This document shows positions 25,639 to 34,408 of a DNA stretch of 54,637 nt, piece by piece (within the stretch, counting starts at the first letter, position 1; each line of letters begins with the position of its first letter). The DNA is from Bacteroidota bacterium (GTDB taxonomy: Bacteria > Bacteroidota > Bacteroidia > Cytophagales > Microscillaceae). A model generated the notes under the pieces. It did not search any database. It was not told the origin of the DNA and saw nothing but the letters and a program-made list of their open reading frames with translations. The position numbers were made by a program, and so were the translations under genes. The stretch spans positions 1 to 54,637 of the forward strand of contig RDXZ01000012.1 of NCBI GenBank assembly GCA_004293265.1. Direction: 5' to 3'.

Positions 25639-28077
25639 ATGAATTTATTTACACGCATACGTGAGTTTTATAAAAACTTAAATTTATTTTTTAAGTTCCA
25701 AACTGCATTATTTTTGGTATCTACTACCACTCTTTCTGTCATTGGATATTTTGGTTACAATGAAGGAAGGCGTTTGTTGGAGTTACGTTCTTTTGATTTG
25801 TTGGTCAATATTACATCTAACAAAAAAAAGGCAATTGAAGAATATTTTTCTCAAATGCAAAAACAATTAGAAATATTAGCAGAAAGGAGTTCAACTTCTG
25901 GTGCTATTAAAGACTTTTCTGAAATATTTGACAAACCATTTGAAAATATTTCTCCCAAAGCAGAAACCGAATTAAAAAAATTTTATGATGAAGAGTATCT
26001 AAAATTACTCAAATATAACGCAGAAATTAATAATTTTCAAACTGATTTTATGCCTAAATCACCACTTCGTGTGCATTTACAACATAAATATTTGGCACAA
26101 AATCCAAATCCATTGAAATTCAAATATAATTATGCAGGACCAAAAGAAAATACAGATAAATATGACGCTTTACATCAAACTTTCCACCCTAATTTTTTTA
26201 ATTATGCACAAAAATTTGGTATAGAAGATGTTTTGCTGGTCAATATGAAAGGAGATGTTTTGTATTCAGTAGCCAAAAGAGCAGATTTTGCCACCAATTT
26301 ATTAGAGGGAACTTATAAAGAAAGTAGTGTCGCTCAATTATTTCGAAAAGTAATAGCAGGAAGTGAAGAAAAAAAGGTTTATTTCCAAGATTATGAAAAC
26401 TATTATCCTGCTTATTTTGAACCGCTGGCTTTTATGGGCGGAGTAGTAATAAGAAATGACCAAAAATACGGCGTAATTATTTTTCAAATCAGCACAGAAA
26501 AAATTACAAATATTCTTACCAATAATCAAAAATGGTCTGAAGACGGCTTAGGAACTTCTGGGGAAGCGTTTTTGGTTGGCTCAGATTTTAAATTAAGAAA
26601 CAGAACAAGAAGAAGTTTGGAAGACCCCGCAGGTTATTATGAAGCCTTGAAAACAAAAGTTGATAAAGTTACTTGGGAAAGAATCAGGCGTTTGGGAACA
26701 ACTATCGGATTTAGGGAATATAAAGTAAAAGCAACTATTAATGCTATTGATGGAAAATCAGGAAAAGAAACTAACGTCGATTTTTTGGGTAGTGAAGTGT
26801 TGGACGTTTATATGCCGTTGGATTTTTTAGGCACAAGATGGGGAATTTTGACAGAGATGGACGGTGCAGAGGTTTTTGCCGCTACCACAGATTTTAGGTC
26901 GCAATTATTGACAATTTCAATTGGTTTGTTTATCGCCGTAACTTTATTAGGAACTTGGTTAGCACGAAGTTTGGCTGCGCCTATGCGTAAAATTCAAAAA
27001 GATATTACAATGCTTTCAGAAGGACAATTTCCTAAAAAAAGTGAAAAAATTTATAAAGATGAATTAGGAAAAATTGATGAAGCATTAAATATTTTGGTGC
27101 AAAGTATGAGAAATGTAGCCGAATTTGCCCAAAATATTGGACGAAAAAACTATGACTATCAATTTAAAGCAAGAAGTGATAAAGATATTTTGAGTAATGC
27201 TTTGTTAGAAATGCGTGATAGTTTGAGAACCATTTCAAGTGAAGAAGATATTAGAAGTTGGAGAAATACAGGTTTGGCTCTTTTTGGTGATGTTTTACGT
27301 GAAAACAATAGTAGTTTAGAAATTTTATCAAAAGCAATTATTGCTGAATTAGTAAAATATATTGATGCCAAACAAGGTGCATTGTTTGTTTTTGATGATA
27401 AAACACAAACTTTGAAGGCTTCGAGTGCGTATGCGTACCAAAAATATCGTTATTTACAACAAAATTTTAGAGAAGGAGAAGGTTTGGTAGGGCAAGTTTA
27501 TTTTGAAAAAGCCTCAATTTATCTGACCGAAATTCCTGCTGATTATTCGAATATTGCCTCAGGATTAGGGCATATCAAACCAAAATGTTTATTTTTATCG
27601 CCTATGGTGGCTGATAATAAAATTTATGGCGTAGTAGAAATTGCTTCTTTAAATGAAATTCCGTTGTATCAAAGAAATTTTATTGAAGAAATTGCAGAAA
27701 ATATCGCTATCACCATTGCCAACATCAAATCAGGGGAAGATACTAAAAAATTATTGATAGAATCTCAAAAAGCAGGCGAACAACTTAGACAACAAGAAGA
27801 AGAAATGCGTCAAAATTTTGAGGAATTGATGGCTACACAAGAAGATATGCGCACTCGCCAACAACAAATTGATGATTTAATTGAGCATTTACAACAAATG
27901 ATTAATGATGAGTTAGAAATTGATGGACAAAATTCTACTACAATTTTACGCAAACAAATGTTGGAGGATATTCAAAAACAAAAAAATATTTTACTCGAAA
28001 AAGAATTAGATAGTATGAAAAAAGAAAAATATATCAGAGAAAAAGTAGAAGAATTAGGAAAAAATATAGATGAATAA
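25639..28077 (+). CDS. Membrane sensor with Cache, HAMP, GAF and coiled-coil regions
   Basis: 812 residues. TM1 is at about 18-38 and a long extracytoplasmic double-Cache-like domain at about 40-415 (dCache features SGEAFLVGSDF and YMPLDFLGTRWGILTE). TM2 follows at about 423-443, then a HAMP region (about 445-500), a GAF domain (about 557-700) and a C-terminal coiled coil (705-812). There is no histidine kinase, cyclase or methyl-accepting signature, so the output is unclear; the coiled coil may dock a partner. The next gene overlaps its 3' end by 8 bp. Confidence 0.8.
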   Translation: MNLFTRIREFYKNLNLFFKFQTALFLVSTTTLSVIGYFGYNEGRRLLELRSFDLLVNITSNKKKAIEEYFSQMQKQLEILAERSSTSGAIKDFSEIFDKPFENISPKAETELKKFYDEEYLKLLKYNAEINNFQTDFMPKSPLRVHLQHKYLAQNPNPLKFKYNYAGPKENTDKYDALHQTFHPNFFNYAQKFGIEDVLLVNMKGDVLYSVAKRADFATNLLEGTYKESSVAQLFRKVIAGSEEKKVYFQDYENYYPAYFEPLAFMGGVVIRNDQKYGVIIFQISTEKITNILTNNQKWSEDGLGTSGEAFLVGSDFKLRNRTRRSLEDPAGYYEALKTKVDKVTWERIRRLGTTIGFREYKVKATINAIDGKSGKETNVDFLGSEVLDVYMPLDFLGTRWGILTEMDGAEVFAATTDFRSQLLTISIGLFIAVTLLGTWLARSLAAPMRKIQKDITMLSEGQFPKKSEKIYKDELGKIDEALNILVQSMRNVAEFAQNIGRKNYDYQFKARSDKDILSNALLEMRDSLRTISSEEDIRSWRNTGLALFGDVLRENNSSLEILSKAIIAELVKYIDAKQGALFVFDDKTQTLKASSAYAYQKYRYLQQNFREGEGLVGQVYFEKASIYLTEIPADYSNIASGLGHIKPKCLFLSPMVADNKIYGVVEIASLNEIPLYQRNFIEEIAENIAITIANIKSGEDTKKLLIESQKAGEQLRQQEEEMRQNFEELMATQEDMRTRQQQIDDLIEHLQQMINDELEIDGQNSTTILRKQMLEDIQKQKNILLEKELDSMKKEKYIREKVEELGKNIDE

Positions 28078-29244
28078 TTTTTTTGTATATATGTTTGTGG
28101 GCTTTTATTTGATGGCTTATTGCATTTTTTCTCAAACCAATAAAGAAAAAAAAGATGTAGAAATTCTACCTGCAAGCTATCAAATAGACGAATATTTACC
28201 ACTATTAAAAAATAAAAAAGTCGCTCTGGCGGTCAATCATACTGCTTTAATCCAAAAAACACACTTAATAGATACGCTCAAAAGTTTGGGAATTGATATT
28301 AAAACAATTTTTGTACCTGAGCATGGCTTGCGCGGGAAAGCAGACGCAGGCGAGAAAATTAACTCTGGAATTGATACAAAAACAAATATTCCAATTGTTT
28401 CTCTGTATGGAAACCAAAAAAAACCTTCCAAAGAACATTTGCAAAATATTGATATTGTCGTTTTTGATATGCAAGATGTAGGCGTAAGATTTTATACTTA
28501 TATCAGTACTTTGCATTATTTGATGGAAAGTTGTGCAGAAAATCAAAAAACTTTATTGATTTTAGACAGACCAAATCCGAATGGAGATTATATTGATGGT
28601 TGGATAAAAAGTCCAAATTATAGTTCTTTTGTCGCACTTCACCCCATTCCTATCGTGCATGGATTAACGATTGGAGAATTAGCGCAAATGATAAATGGTG
28701 AAAATTGGTTAAAAAACAACACAAAAACAGATTTAAAAATTATCAAAATAAAAAATTATAAACATCAAAATAAATATTCTTTGCCTACAAAGCCTTCTCC
28801 CAATCTACCCAATGATTTATCAATTCGGTTATATGCTTCTTTGTGTTTGTTTGAAGGCACAAATATCAGCGTTGGGCGTGGTACTTTTTTTCCTTTTCAG
28901 GTTTGGGGTGGATTAGATAAAAACTTAGGAAAATTTACCTTTACTCCCAAAAGCATTGACGGAATGGCTAAAAAACCTATGCACGAAAACCAAATTTGTT
29001 ATGGTGAAAATCTACAAAATGAAAATTAGAAAATGAATTTACTTTAAAATATATTTTGAAAGCCTATCAAAAAACAAAAGATAAATCTAAATTTTTTAAT
29101 AATTTTTTTGATACTTTAGCAGGAACTGATGTGTTGAGAAAGCAAATTGAGCAAGGATTTAGTGAAAAACAAATTCGAAAAACTTGGCAAAATGATTTGA
29201 AAAAATATAAAAAAATGAGAGAAAAATACCTTTTATACGATTGA
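28070..29244 (+). pseudogene. DUF1343 / NamZ-type exo-N-acetylmuramidase gene, frameshifted
   Basis: The ORF at 28070-29029 (319 aa) starts with a signal peptide and carries the DUF1343 core: VPEHGLRGKADAGEKI, FDMQDVGVRFYTYIST, LDRPNPNG and SVGRGTFFPFQ. It stops at TAG 29027-29029. The missing C-terminus continues in the -1 frame: NEFTLKYILKAYQKTK leads into NFFDTLAGTDVLRKQI and ends at 29244, which the ORF track lists separately from a TTG at 29056. One added A near 29022-29025 (GAAAATTAG) would restore a full-length protein of about 390 residues. NamZ enzymes release N-acetylmuramic acid from peptidoglycan. The shift may be real, programmed or a sequencing error in an A-run. Confidence 0.85.
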
Positions 29245-29390
29245 TTTTTTTTGAGAAATATTTTTTAATATTATTTTCTAACAAAAATATAATTATTTGA
29301 TAATCAATCAATTATTAGCAAAAAAAGATATTTATACACCCAAAAAAATATACAATAAGTTATAATGATTTTAAAAAAAATCTTTTTTGT

Positions 29391-29420
29391 TTGTTATCTT
29401 ATGATTGTTTTTTATCTTTG
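29391..29420 (+). promoter_or_regulatory. Promoter of the AIPR gene
   Basis: TTG (29391-29393), 19 bp, TATCTTTG (29413-29420). It lies 112 bp before the ATG, giving an unusually long leader of about 105 nt. The rest of the 288-bp gap (29245-29532) shows nothing else. Confidence 0.6.
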
Positions 29421-29532
29421 TGAGATTTTTATATCGAATAAATTTATTATATCCAAACAATAAACTTAACTTTGGTGTAGTTTTTTTTTCTTTATTTGGG
29501 TAAAAATATACTAAACATTAAAAATAACAAAA

Positions 29533-31392
29533 ATGCTTACGAAAGACTTTTATAGCACCATAAATGCTGAACTTGATATACTTCTTACAAAATACAAAGA
29601 GGATAAACTCATCAAAAAACATATAAAATCTATTGACAATCAAAAGTCTTATGTGCTATTGATTTGGTTTCTTGGTTTTTATGGCAGAATATCTAATTAT
29701 TCGAATTTTATCACAGATGGCAATGATGATAGTTCTTGTGATATTGTATTTGATAACCTTGATAATCAAGGAAATAAGGTTTTTTATGTTGTTCAATCAA
29801 AATGGAACAATGCAGATAATTCTGAAAAAGAAACCAATAAAGATGAAATTTTAAAAGCCTTGAATGACTTTGAAACGATTTTGCGTGGAGAAAAGAAAAG
29901 TGTAAATGAAAAATTAAAATCTAAATTAGAAGAACTTGATTTGCATTTAAAGGCAAATGGCGAGGTAAAATTTATATTCCTTTCCCTTTCACAATACAAA
30001 GGTGGAGCAGACGAAAATATTGAAGCATTTAGAAACAATGATGTCAAAACTAAATTTGAAGTAATTGATATTAACCGAATGAGAGTAGATTATATTGATA
30101 GAAAATACAAAAAAATTGACCCTATCAATCCTCTTGAAACTTATCAAAATCCAGAAGAAAGTCCTATTACTATCGAAATAATACAAAAAGGTGGTAGTAT
30201 AAAAATTGAAAAACCTTATGAGGCTTATGTATTTTTGCTTCGTCCTAAATCAATTTGGGAACTTTTTAAAACCTATAATTTTTCTCTTTTCTTCAAAAAT
30301 GTTCGCAATCCATTGTTGCAATCACAATTTAATGATGATATAAAAAAAACAGCCCTTGAAGAATCCAATCTTTTTTGGTATTATAATAATGGTATAACAG
30401 CCATTACTTCTTTACTTCCCGAAATTGGTAAAAAAGCCGAAAAAATTACTGTAACAGGTTTGCAAATTATCAACGGCTCGCAAACAGTTTATTCTATTTA
30501 TCACGCTTACGAAAATGCTTCACCAACTCAAAGATTGAAAATGGATAACGAGGCATTTATTACTTTTCGTTTATTGAAATCAGGTGGAAAATCTTTTGAT
30601 TTGAATGTTACGAGATATACAAATTCGCAAAATCCTGTTCAAGATAGAGATTTTTGTGCCAATGACGATATACAAGTAGCCTTACAAAATGCGTCCTATC
30701 AAACAAATATTTGGTATGAAAAAAGACGAGGAGAATTTAGAGAAGTACCAAGTGGTATTAAGAAAATACCAAGTTTTATTTTTGCCAATGTATATTTAGC
30801 CTATCATTTGCAAGACCCCGTAAGTGTGCTAAAGAATTATACACAACGATTTAAAACAGATAAAGACTTAAATTTTATTTCTCACAAAGACCATAAAGAT
30901 GGTTTGTACGAAAAAATATTTAATAAAAATACTTCTTATGAAGATATGCTTTGTGCTTTTTACATCTTTAATATTATTGATGATACTACACCTTTTTCTT
31001 ATGAAGATACATTCAAGACTAATTTATACCACTTATTAGCATTATTTAAAATTGCTTTTACAAAATATTTAAAAGCAAAATATGATGATAAAATAAATGT
31101 TAATAAACAAATTATTAAGATTTATGAAAAAGGAGAAAAAGAAATCTTTGTTAAAACATTCAAATTTCTCAACCAATTTGTTGACCGACAAATTGAAGCA
31201 GCAAATGATAAAGAAAAGACAGATGAGCGTATGCTCAAATTTTTATTCACTTTATCTCACTACCAAAAAATCTGTGATACATTAGAAGATACAGAAATAT
31301 CTACAAAAGATATTGAAGATATTGTATTAAAAGATGATGATGAGATAATAGAGGGCGATAAAGATAACGAACCAACCATTGAGCAAGAATAA
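29533..31392 (+). CDS. AIPR-family abortive-infection phage-resistance protein
   Basis: 619 residues. The N-terminal domain has a PD-(D/E)XK-like nuclease core (SSCDIVFDN with Asp70, then VVQSKW with Gln88-x-Lys90). The AIPR region follows: LFFKNVRNPLLQSQFNDDI, FWYYNNGITAI, IINGSQTVYSIY and RYTNSQNPVQDRDF. The last 30 residues are strongly acidic. AIPR proteins are associated with abortive infection, so a phage-activated nuclease is a reasonable inference. It is stand-alone, with its own promoter, about 1.4 kb from an R-M operon. Confidence 0.88.
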   Translation: MLTKDFYSTINAELDILLTKYKEDKLIKKHIKSIDNQKSYVLLIWFLGFYGRISNYSNFITDGNDDSSCDIVFDNLDNQGNKVFYVVQSKWNNADNSEKETNKDEILKALNDFETILRGEKKSVNEKLKSKLEELDLHLKANGEVKFIFLSLSQYKGGADENIEAFRNNDVKTKFEVIDINRMRVDYIDRKYKKIDPINPLETYQNPEESPITIEIIQKGGSIKIEKPYEAYVFLLRPKSIWELFKTYNFSLFFKNVRNPLLQSQFNDDIKKTALEESNLFWYYNNGITAITSLLPEIGKKAEKITVTGLQIINGSQTVYSIYHAYENASPTQRLKMDNEAFITFRLLKSGGKSFDLNVTRYTNSQNPVQDRDFCANDDIQVALQNASYQTNIWYEKRRGEFREVPSGIKKIPSFIFANVYLAYHLQDPVSVLKNYTQRFKTDKDLNFISHKDHKDGLYEKIFNKNTSYEDMLCAFYIFNIIDDTTPFSYEDTFKTNLYHLLALFKIAFTKYLKAKYDDKINVNKQIIKIYEKGEKEIFVKTFKFLNQFVDRQIEAANDKEKTDERMLKFLFTLSHYQKICDTLEDTEISTKDIEDIVLKDDDEIIEGDKDNEPTIEQE

Positions 31393-31681
31393 AAACCACA
31401 TAAAACATCATATTTTACGAAAAAATAGATGAGTTTTAGATTTTAGATTTTTATACTTTCTTTTGCTTTTTAGGTTGTTGTTAGTTGATACAAAAGTACA
31501 TATTTTTTATCTGTTATTTTCTAAAACTTACATCAATTATCTATTTATTAAAAAAAAAATGAAAAAAAAATATTATTTTTTTTTGTAATTTCATTTTTTC
31601 ATTTTAACTTGCGTTAAGAATTGAAAGATTCGTATTCAATACAATATTTTTATTTACTTAATAATTTTAAAAAAGATAATT

Positions 31682-32107
31682 ATGGGAATTTTTGACTTAG
31701 GTGCTGACGCATCATCTATCGAAGAAGCGTTAGCAGATTTAGACATCAGTGGATTGTCTGTTTCTGTTGATGGAGGCGAAGTTACAATCAGTGGCGAAGC
31801 CGCAAGCGAAAGAGTGCGAGAAAAAGCATTGGCAATGGTTGGCGAAATGGACGGCGTAGAAGAAGTAATAGATGATATGAGCGTTACTGAAGACGATGAA
31901 GATGACGACGAAGAGGGCGGCGGAGATGATGAAGGTGGAAGAACACATACAGTTGTATATGGGGATACACTTTGGGGACTATCTGAAAAATATTACAAAG
32001 ATGGCTCAAGGTATATGGAAATTTTCAACGCAAACAAAGCGCTTTGGAAAAACTATAAAAATGATCCAAATGTAATTCATGTAGGTTGGGAATTACATAT
32101 TCCTTAA
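31682..32107 (+). CDS. BON-LysM protein (Kbp/YgaU-like)
   Basis: 141 residues. BON domain (about 10-70, DGGEVTISGEAASERVREKAL), an acidic linker (DDEDDDEEGGGDDEGG) and a C-terminal LysM domain (HTVVYGDTLWGLSEKYY to HVGWELHIP). Domain order and length match E. coli Kbp, a cytoplasmic potassium-binding protein; there is no signal peptide. The gene looks less AT-rich than its surroundings and ends in a strong terminator, features consistent with high expression. The 289-bp gap before it has no clear promoter. Confidence 0.85.
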   Translation: MGIFDLGADASSIEEALADLDISGLSVSVDGGEVTISGEAASERVREKALAMVGEMDGVEEVIDDMSVTEDDEDDDEEGGGDDEGGRTHTVVYGDTLWGLSEKYYKDGSRYMEIFNANKALWKNYKNDPNVIHVGWELHIP

Positions 32108-32120
32108 TTGTTCCAAACCA

Positions 32121-32157
32121 AAAAAACCTTGCAAAATTATTTTTTGTGAGGTTTTTT
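32121..32157 (+). terminator. Rho-independent terminator after the BON-LysM gene
   Basis: AAAAAACCT (32121-32129) pairs with AGGTTTTTT (32149-32157), with further GCAAAA/TTTTGT pairing inside and a T-run. The ORF-track start at 32160 would begin directly after it. Confidence 0.85.
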
Positions 32158-32228
32158 TTATGAAAAACTTGCAATCTTTCATTTCATTCTTTACTTTTGC
32201 TTACTATTTTTATTTATCACTTACTAAG

Positions 32229-32660
32229 ATGCTAAAACCTATCAAAGAAGTTAGTTTTTTAAAGCAATTATTAGCCGGAGAAATTGTTGCTCAAAAATCA
32301 AATGCTCGTTTTCCTGTTTTGGTTTTATTTGAAAACGCACAAGGCGAAAACTTGCCTATCAAAGAAGAAGAGTTGTTAGGAAAAATTATGAATGGTATCA
32401 ATATTCATTTGGATAGCATCAAAGTTTTAAATATTGCTTATAGTTTTCCTTACCAAAGTATAGCCGAACTTCCCGCAAATGCCATTATTTCATTTGGCAT
32501 ACAAAGAAAAATTACTCAATTTCCTGCTTATGAACCAAAGTATATTTGGCAAAATAGAGGCGGTTACGAATTTTTATTTGCTGATTCATTGCAAGATATT
32601 AGCAACAGCCCCGAACTAAAATTGGCTCTTTGGAAAGCAGTCAAAGATAAAAAATTCTGA
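32229..32660 (+). CDS. Unknown cytoplasmic protein
   Basis: 143 residues from the ATG at 32229. The listed ATG at 32160 abuts a terminator and adds 23 hydrophobic residues, so I prefer the internal start. The pattern RFPVLVLFE, then LLGKIMNGINI, then KVLNIAYSF and ANAIISFGI suggests alternating strands and helices. It faintly recalls HolD/uracil-glycosylase-like folds, which is speculation. Conserved family not recognised. Confidence 0.55.
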   Translation: MLKPIKEVSFLKQLLAGEIVAQKSNARFPVLVLFENAQGENLPIKEEELLGKIMNGINIHLDSIKVLNIAYSFPYQSIAELPANAIISFGIQRKITQFPAYEPKYIWQNRGGYEFLFADSLQDISNSPELKLALWKAVKDKKF

Positions 32661-32700
32661 TAATCAAAAAATAAATTAATACAAAGTTTTAAAATAAAAA

Positions 32701-32731
32701 TTGTAGTTTTCAATAATTTTTATTATCTTTG
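32701..32731 (+). promoter_or_regulatory. Promoter of the R-M operon
   Basis: TTG (32701-32703), 20 bp, TATCTTTG (32724-32731), directly before the 47-bp repeat leader. The same -7 octamer precedes the repeat at thrS. Confidence 0.65.
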
Positions 32732-32737
32732 CAGAAT

Positions 32738-32784
32738 ATTTACCAAAAAAATATGCCGTTTGTAAGGCATAAAAAATGTAAATC
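32738..32784 (+). repeat. 47-bp direct repeat, left copy (leader of R-M operon)
   Basis: Identical to 35961-36007. It contains two nested dyads: outer ATTTAC/GTAAAT and inner TATGCC/GGCATA around the 8-nt loop GTTTGTAA. It ends 24 bp before the endonuclease ATG. Confidence 0.95.
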
Positions 32785-32808
32785 ATATTATATTTAGGCT
32801 ATTTTATT

Positions 32809-33684
32809 ATGTTTCCAAAAAAAATTTTTGAGGATATCAAAAGCTCTGATTTCCAAAAACACAATAAAAAACAAGTTACAGAAGATTTTGTAACTGAAAA
32901 TTTTAAGGCTTGTTTTTGGAATGTATATAGACCTTTCAATGATACAGGAATTGATTTAATTGCGACTAAAAAAGTTTGCCCTAATAATCATACACAATTT
33001 GATGACAATACAATTTCTATCAAAAAATGCCCAAACTGCCATAAGGAATTCATCAATATCGAAAGATTTATTCAAGTAAAAACAAGAGAAATCAAAGGTG
33101 AGGAGGGTGAAAGTATGTTTTTTGGTTATACACTTAAATCAAAGGATTTTAGAACAGACCCTCGACACATTTTTTTATTCTATTCTGATGCAACTAATGA
33201 TTTTTTAATTGTTCCTATGTTTGATTATTTGCAATTTTTTCATCAAAAAGAAATTGGTAAATCTCATTTTGGTACACCTTCTTTTAGAATAGGAAATAAT
33301 AAATTAAACAGTTTGAAACGTAATGAAAAAAGTATTTGGGAATGGAAAGGCAGAGAAACATACTCTTTTATGCAATTTTTGAACGAGAAAGGAATGGAAT
33401 TGATTGTAAACCCAAACTATGATTTAAAATTAAATGATTACATTTCAAAAATTACAGAAATGAAATTTGATTTATTTTATGATTATTCAGCAGGAAGGCA
33501 GATAGACAAATCACAACAAGAAGTTTTTAATCAAATACTACAAAAACAAGTCAAGCAGAATTTGAAAGATATTGCTAAAAAAAGAGTAGAACGAAGAAAG
33601 AAATTAATAAAAACTATTGATAATCAATTAGTTATAAGTATTAAAAAATATTTTGAAAAATTTAAAAACTTTGATTTTCAATGA
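32809..33684 (+). CDS. Restriction endonuclease-like PD-(D/E)XK protein with zinc-ribbon insert
   Basis: 291 residues. Asp49 (DTGIDLIA) and Gln89-Val-Lys91 (RFIQVKTRE) fit a PD-(D/E)XK nuclease of the QxK variety. Between them a Cys57-x3-His61 and Cys74-x2-Cys77 zinc ribbon is inserted. The C-terminal 90 residues are charged and helical (ESI-type KKRVERRKKLIK). The stop overlaps the start of the zinc-ribbon gene by 4 bp and a methyltransferase follows, so this is the probable endonuclease of an R-M system. The recognition site is unknown. Confidence 0.72.
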   Translation: MFPKKIFEDIKSSDFQKHNKKQVTEDFVTENFKACFWNVYRPFNDTGIDLIATKKVCPNNHTQFDDNTISIKKCPNCHKEFINIERFIQVKTREIKGEEGESMFFGYTLKSKDFRTDPRHIFLFYSDATNDFLIVPMFDYLQFFHQKEIGKSHFGTPSFRIGNNKLNSLKRNEKSIWEWKGRETYSFMQFLNEKGMELIVNPNYDLKLNDYISKITEMKFDLFYDYSAGRQIDKSQQEVFNQILQKQVKQNLKDIAKKRVERRKKLIKTIDNQLVISIKKYFEKFKNFDFQ

Positions 33685-34325
33685 GAGTTGATATAAAATC
33701 TGTTGCCTACGCTTTCGCTTCCCAAGATGTAAATGTATATTTTCCTGATGGTGAAGAAGAATGTTTTATGATTGAGAAATTGGTTTGTACCAAATGTGAT
33801 AATTTTTGGCATACATCTTTGATGGAATGTTATTTTTGTGGCGAACTGAATTATTATTTGTATGAATGTACGAATTGTAAAAGTAAATATTCTATCACAA
33901 ATAGTTCAAAAAATTGCTTAAATTGTCAAGAAAACAATAGTTTGATAAAAGCCTGTATCAATGAAAAATGCCCTACTAATCAAAATGAACAACTAAAAGA
34001 ATTAAATAAAAAAGAAAAAGGAGTTTTTGATTTAACATCTTCTTTGAATTTATCTTTGATGTACTGCATTAATTGCGGTTGCCCTGAAAATAAATATAAA
34101 ACATTCAGAATATTTGTTTATAATGATGAAATTGAAAATAATTTTGAGGTTTTTATGAAACGAAATGAACCATTTTTAAACATTAATGATATTATTGTTT
34201 TCAAAAAACACAATGGAATTTTGAAATATAATTTTTCTAAAATAAAAAATACCCCTCTCACACTTCCAACTGAGTATAAATTCAAAGAAATAGCCAATTT
34301 AGTCGAGAATATATTAAAATTGTAA
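33681..34325 (+). CDS. Multi-zinc-ribbon protein of the R-M operon
   Basis: 214 residues, overlapping the endonuclease gene by ATGA. Cys pairs at 36/39, 50/53, 63/66, 79/82, 92/97 and 129/132 plus Cys134 give about three zinc ribbons in the first 135 residues; the last 70 residues are not recognised. Strict coupling suggests a subunit acting with the nuclease, perhaps for DNA recognition. No known family was assigned. Confidence 0.65.
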   Translation: MRVDIKSVAYAFASQDVNVYFPDGEEECFMIEKLVCTKCDNFWHTSLMECYFCGELNYYLYECTNCKSKYSITNSSKNCLNCQENNSLIKACINEKCPTNQNEQLKELNKKEKGVFDLTSSLNLSLMYCINCGCPENKYKTFRIFVYNDEIENNFEVFMKRNEPFLNINDIIVFKKHNGILKYNFSKIKNTPLTLPTEYKFKEIANLVENILKL

Positions 34326-34408
34326 CTTTTTTTTGCTAAAATTTGGATATTTTATTTTTATAATTTAATTTTGAAACAAATTGAAACATTTTAAAATAAT
34401 TAATAAAA

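Noticed and set aside
29056-29244. 62-aa ORF from TTG 29056 as a separate gene
   Set aside because: Its sequence is the C-terminus of the upstream DUF1343 protein in another frame.
32160-32228. ATG at 32160 as the start of the unknown gene
   Set aside because: It touches the U-tract of a strong terminator and adds a hydrophobic tail; the ATG at 32229 fits better.
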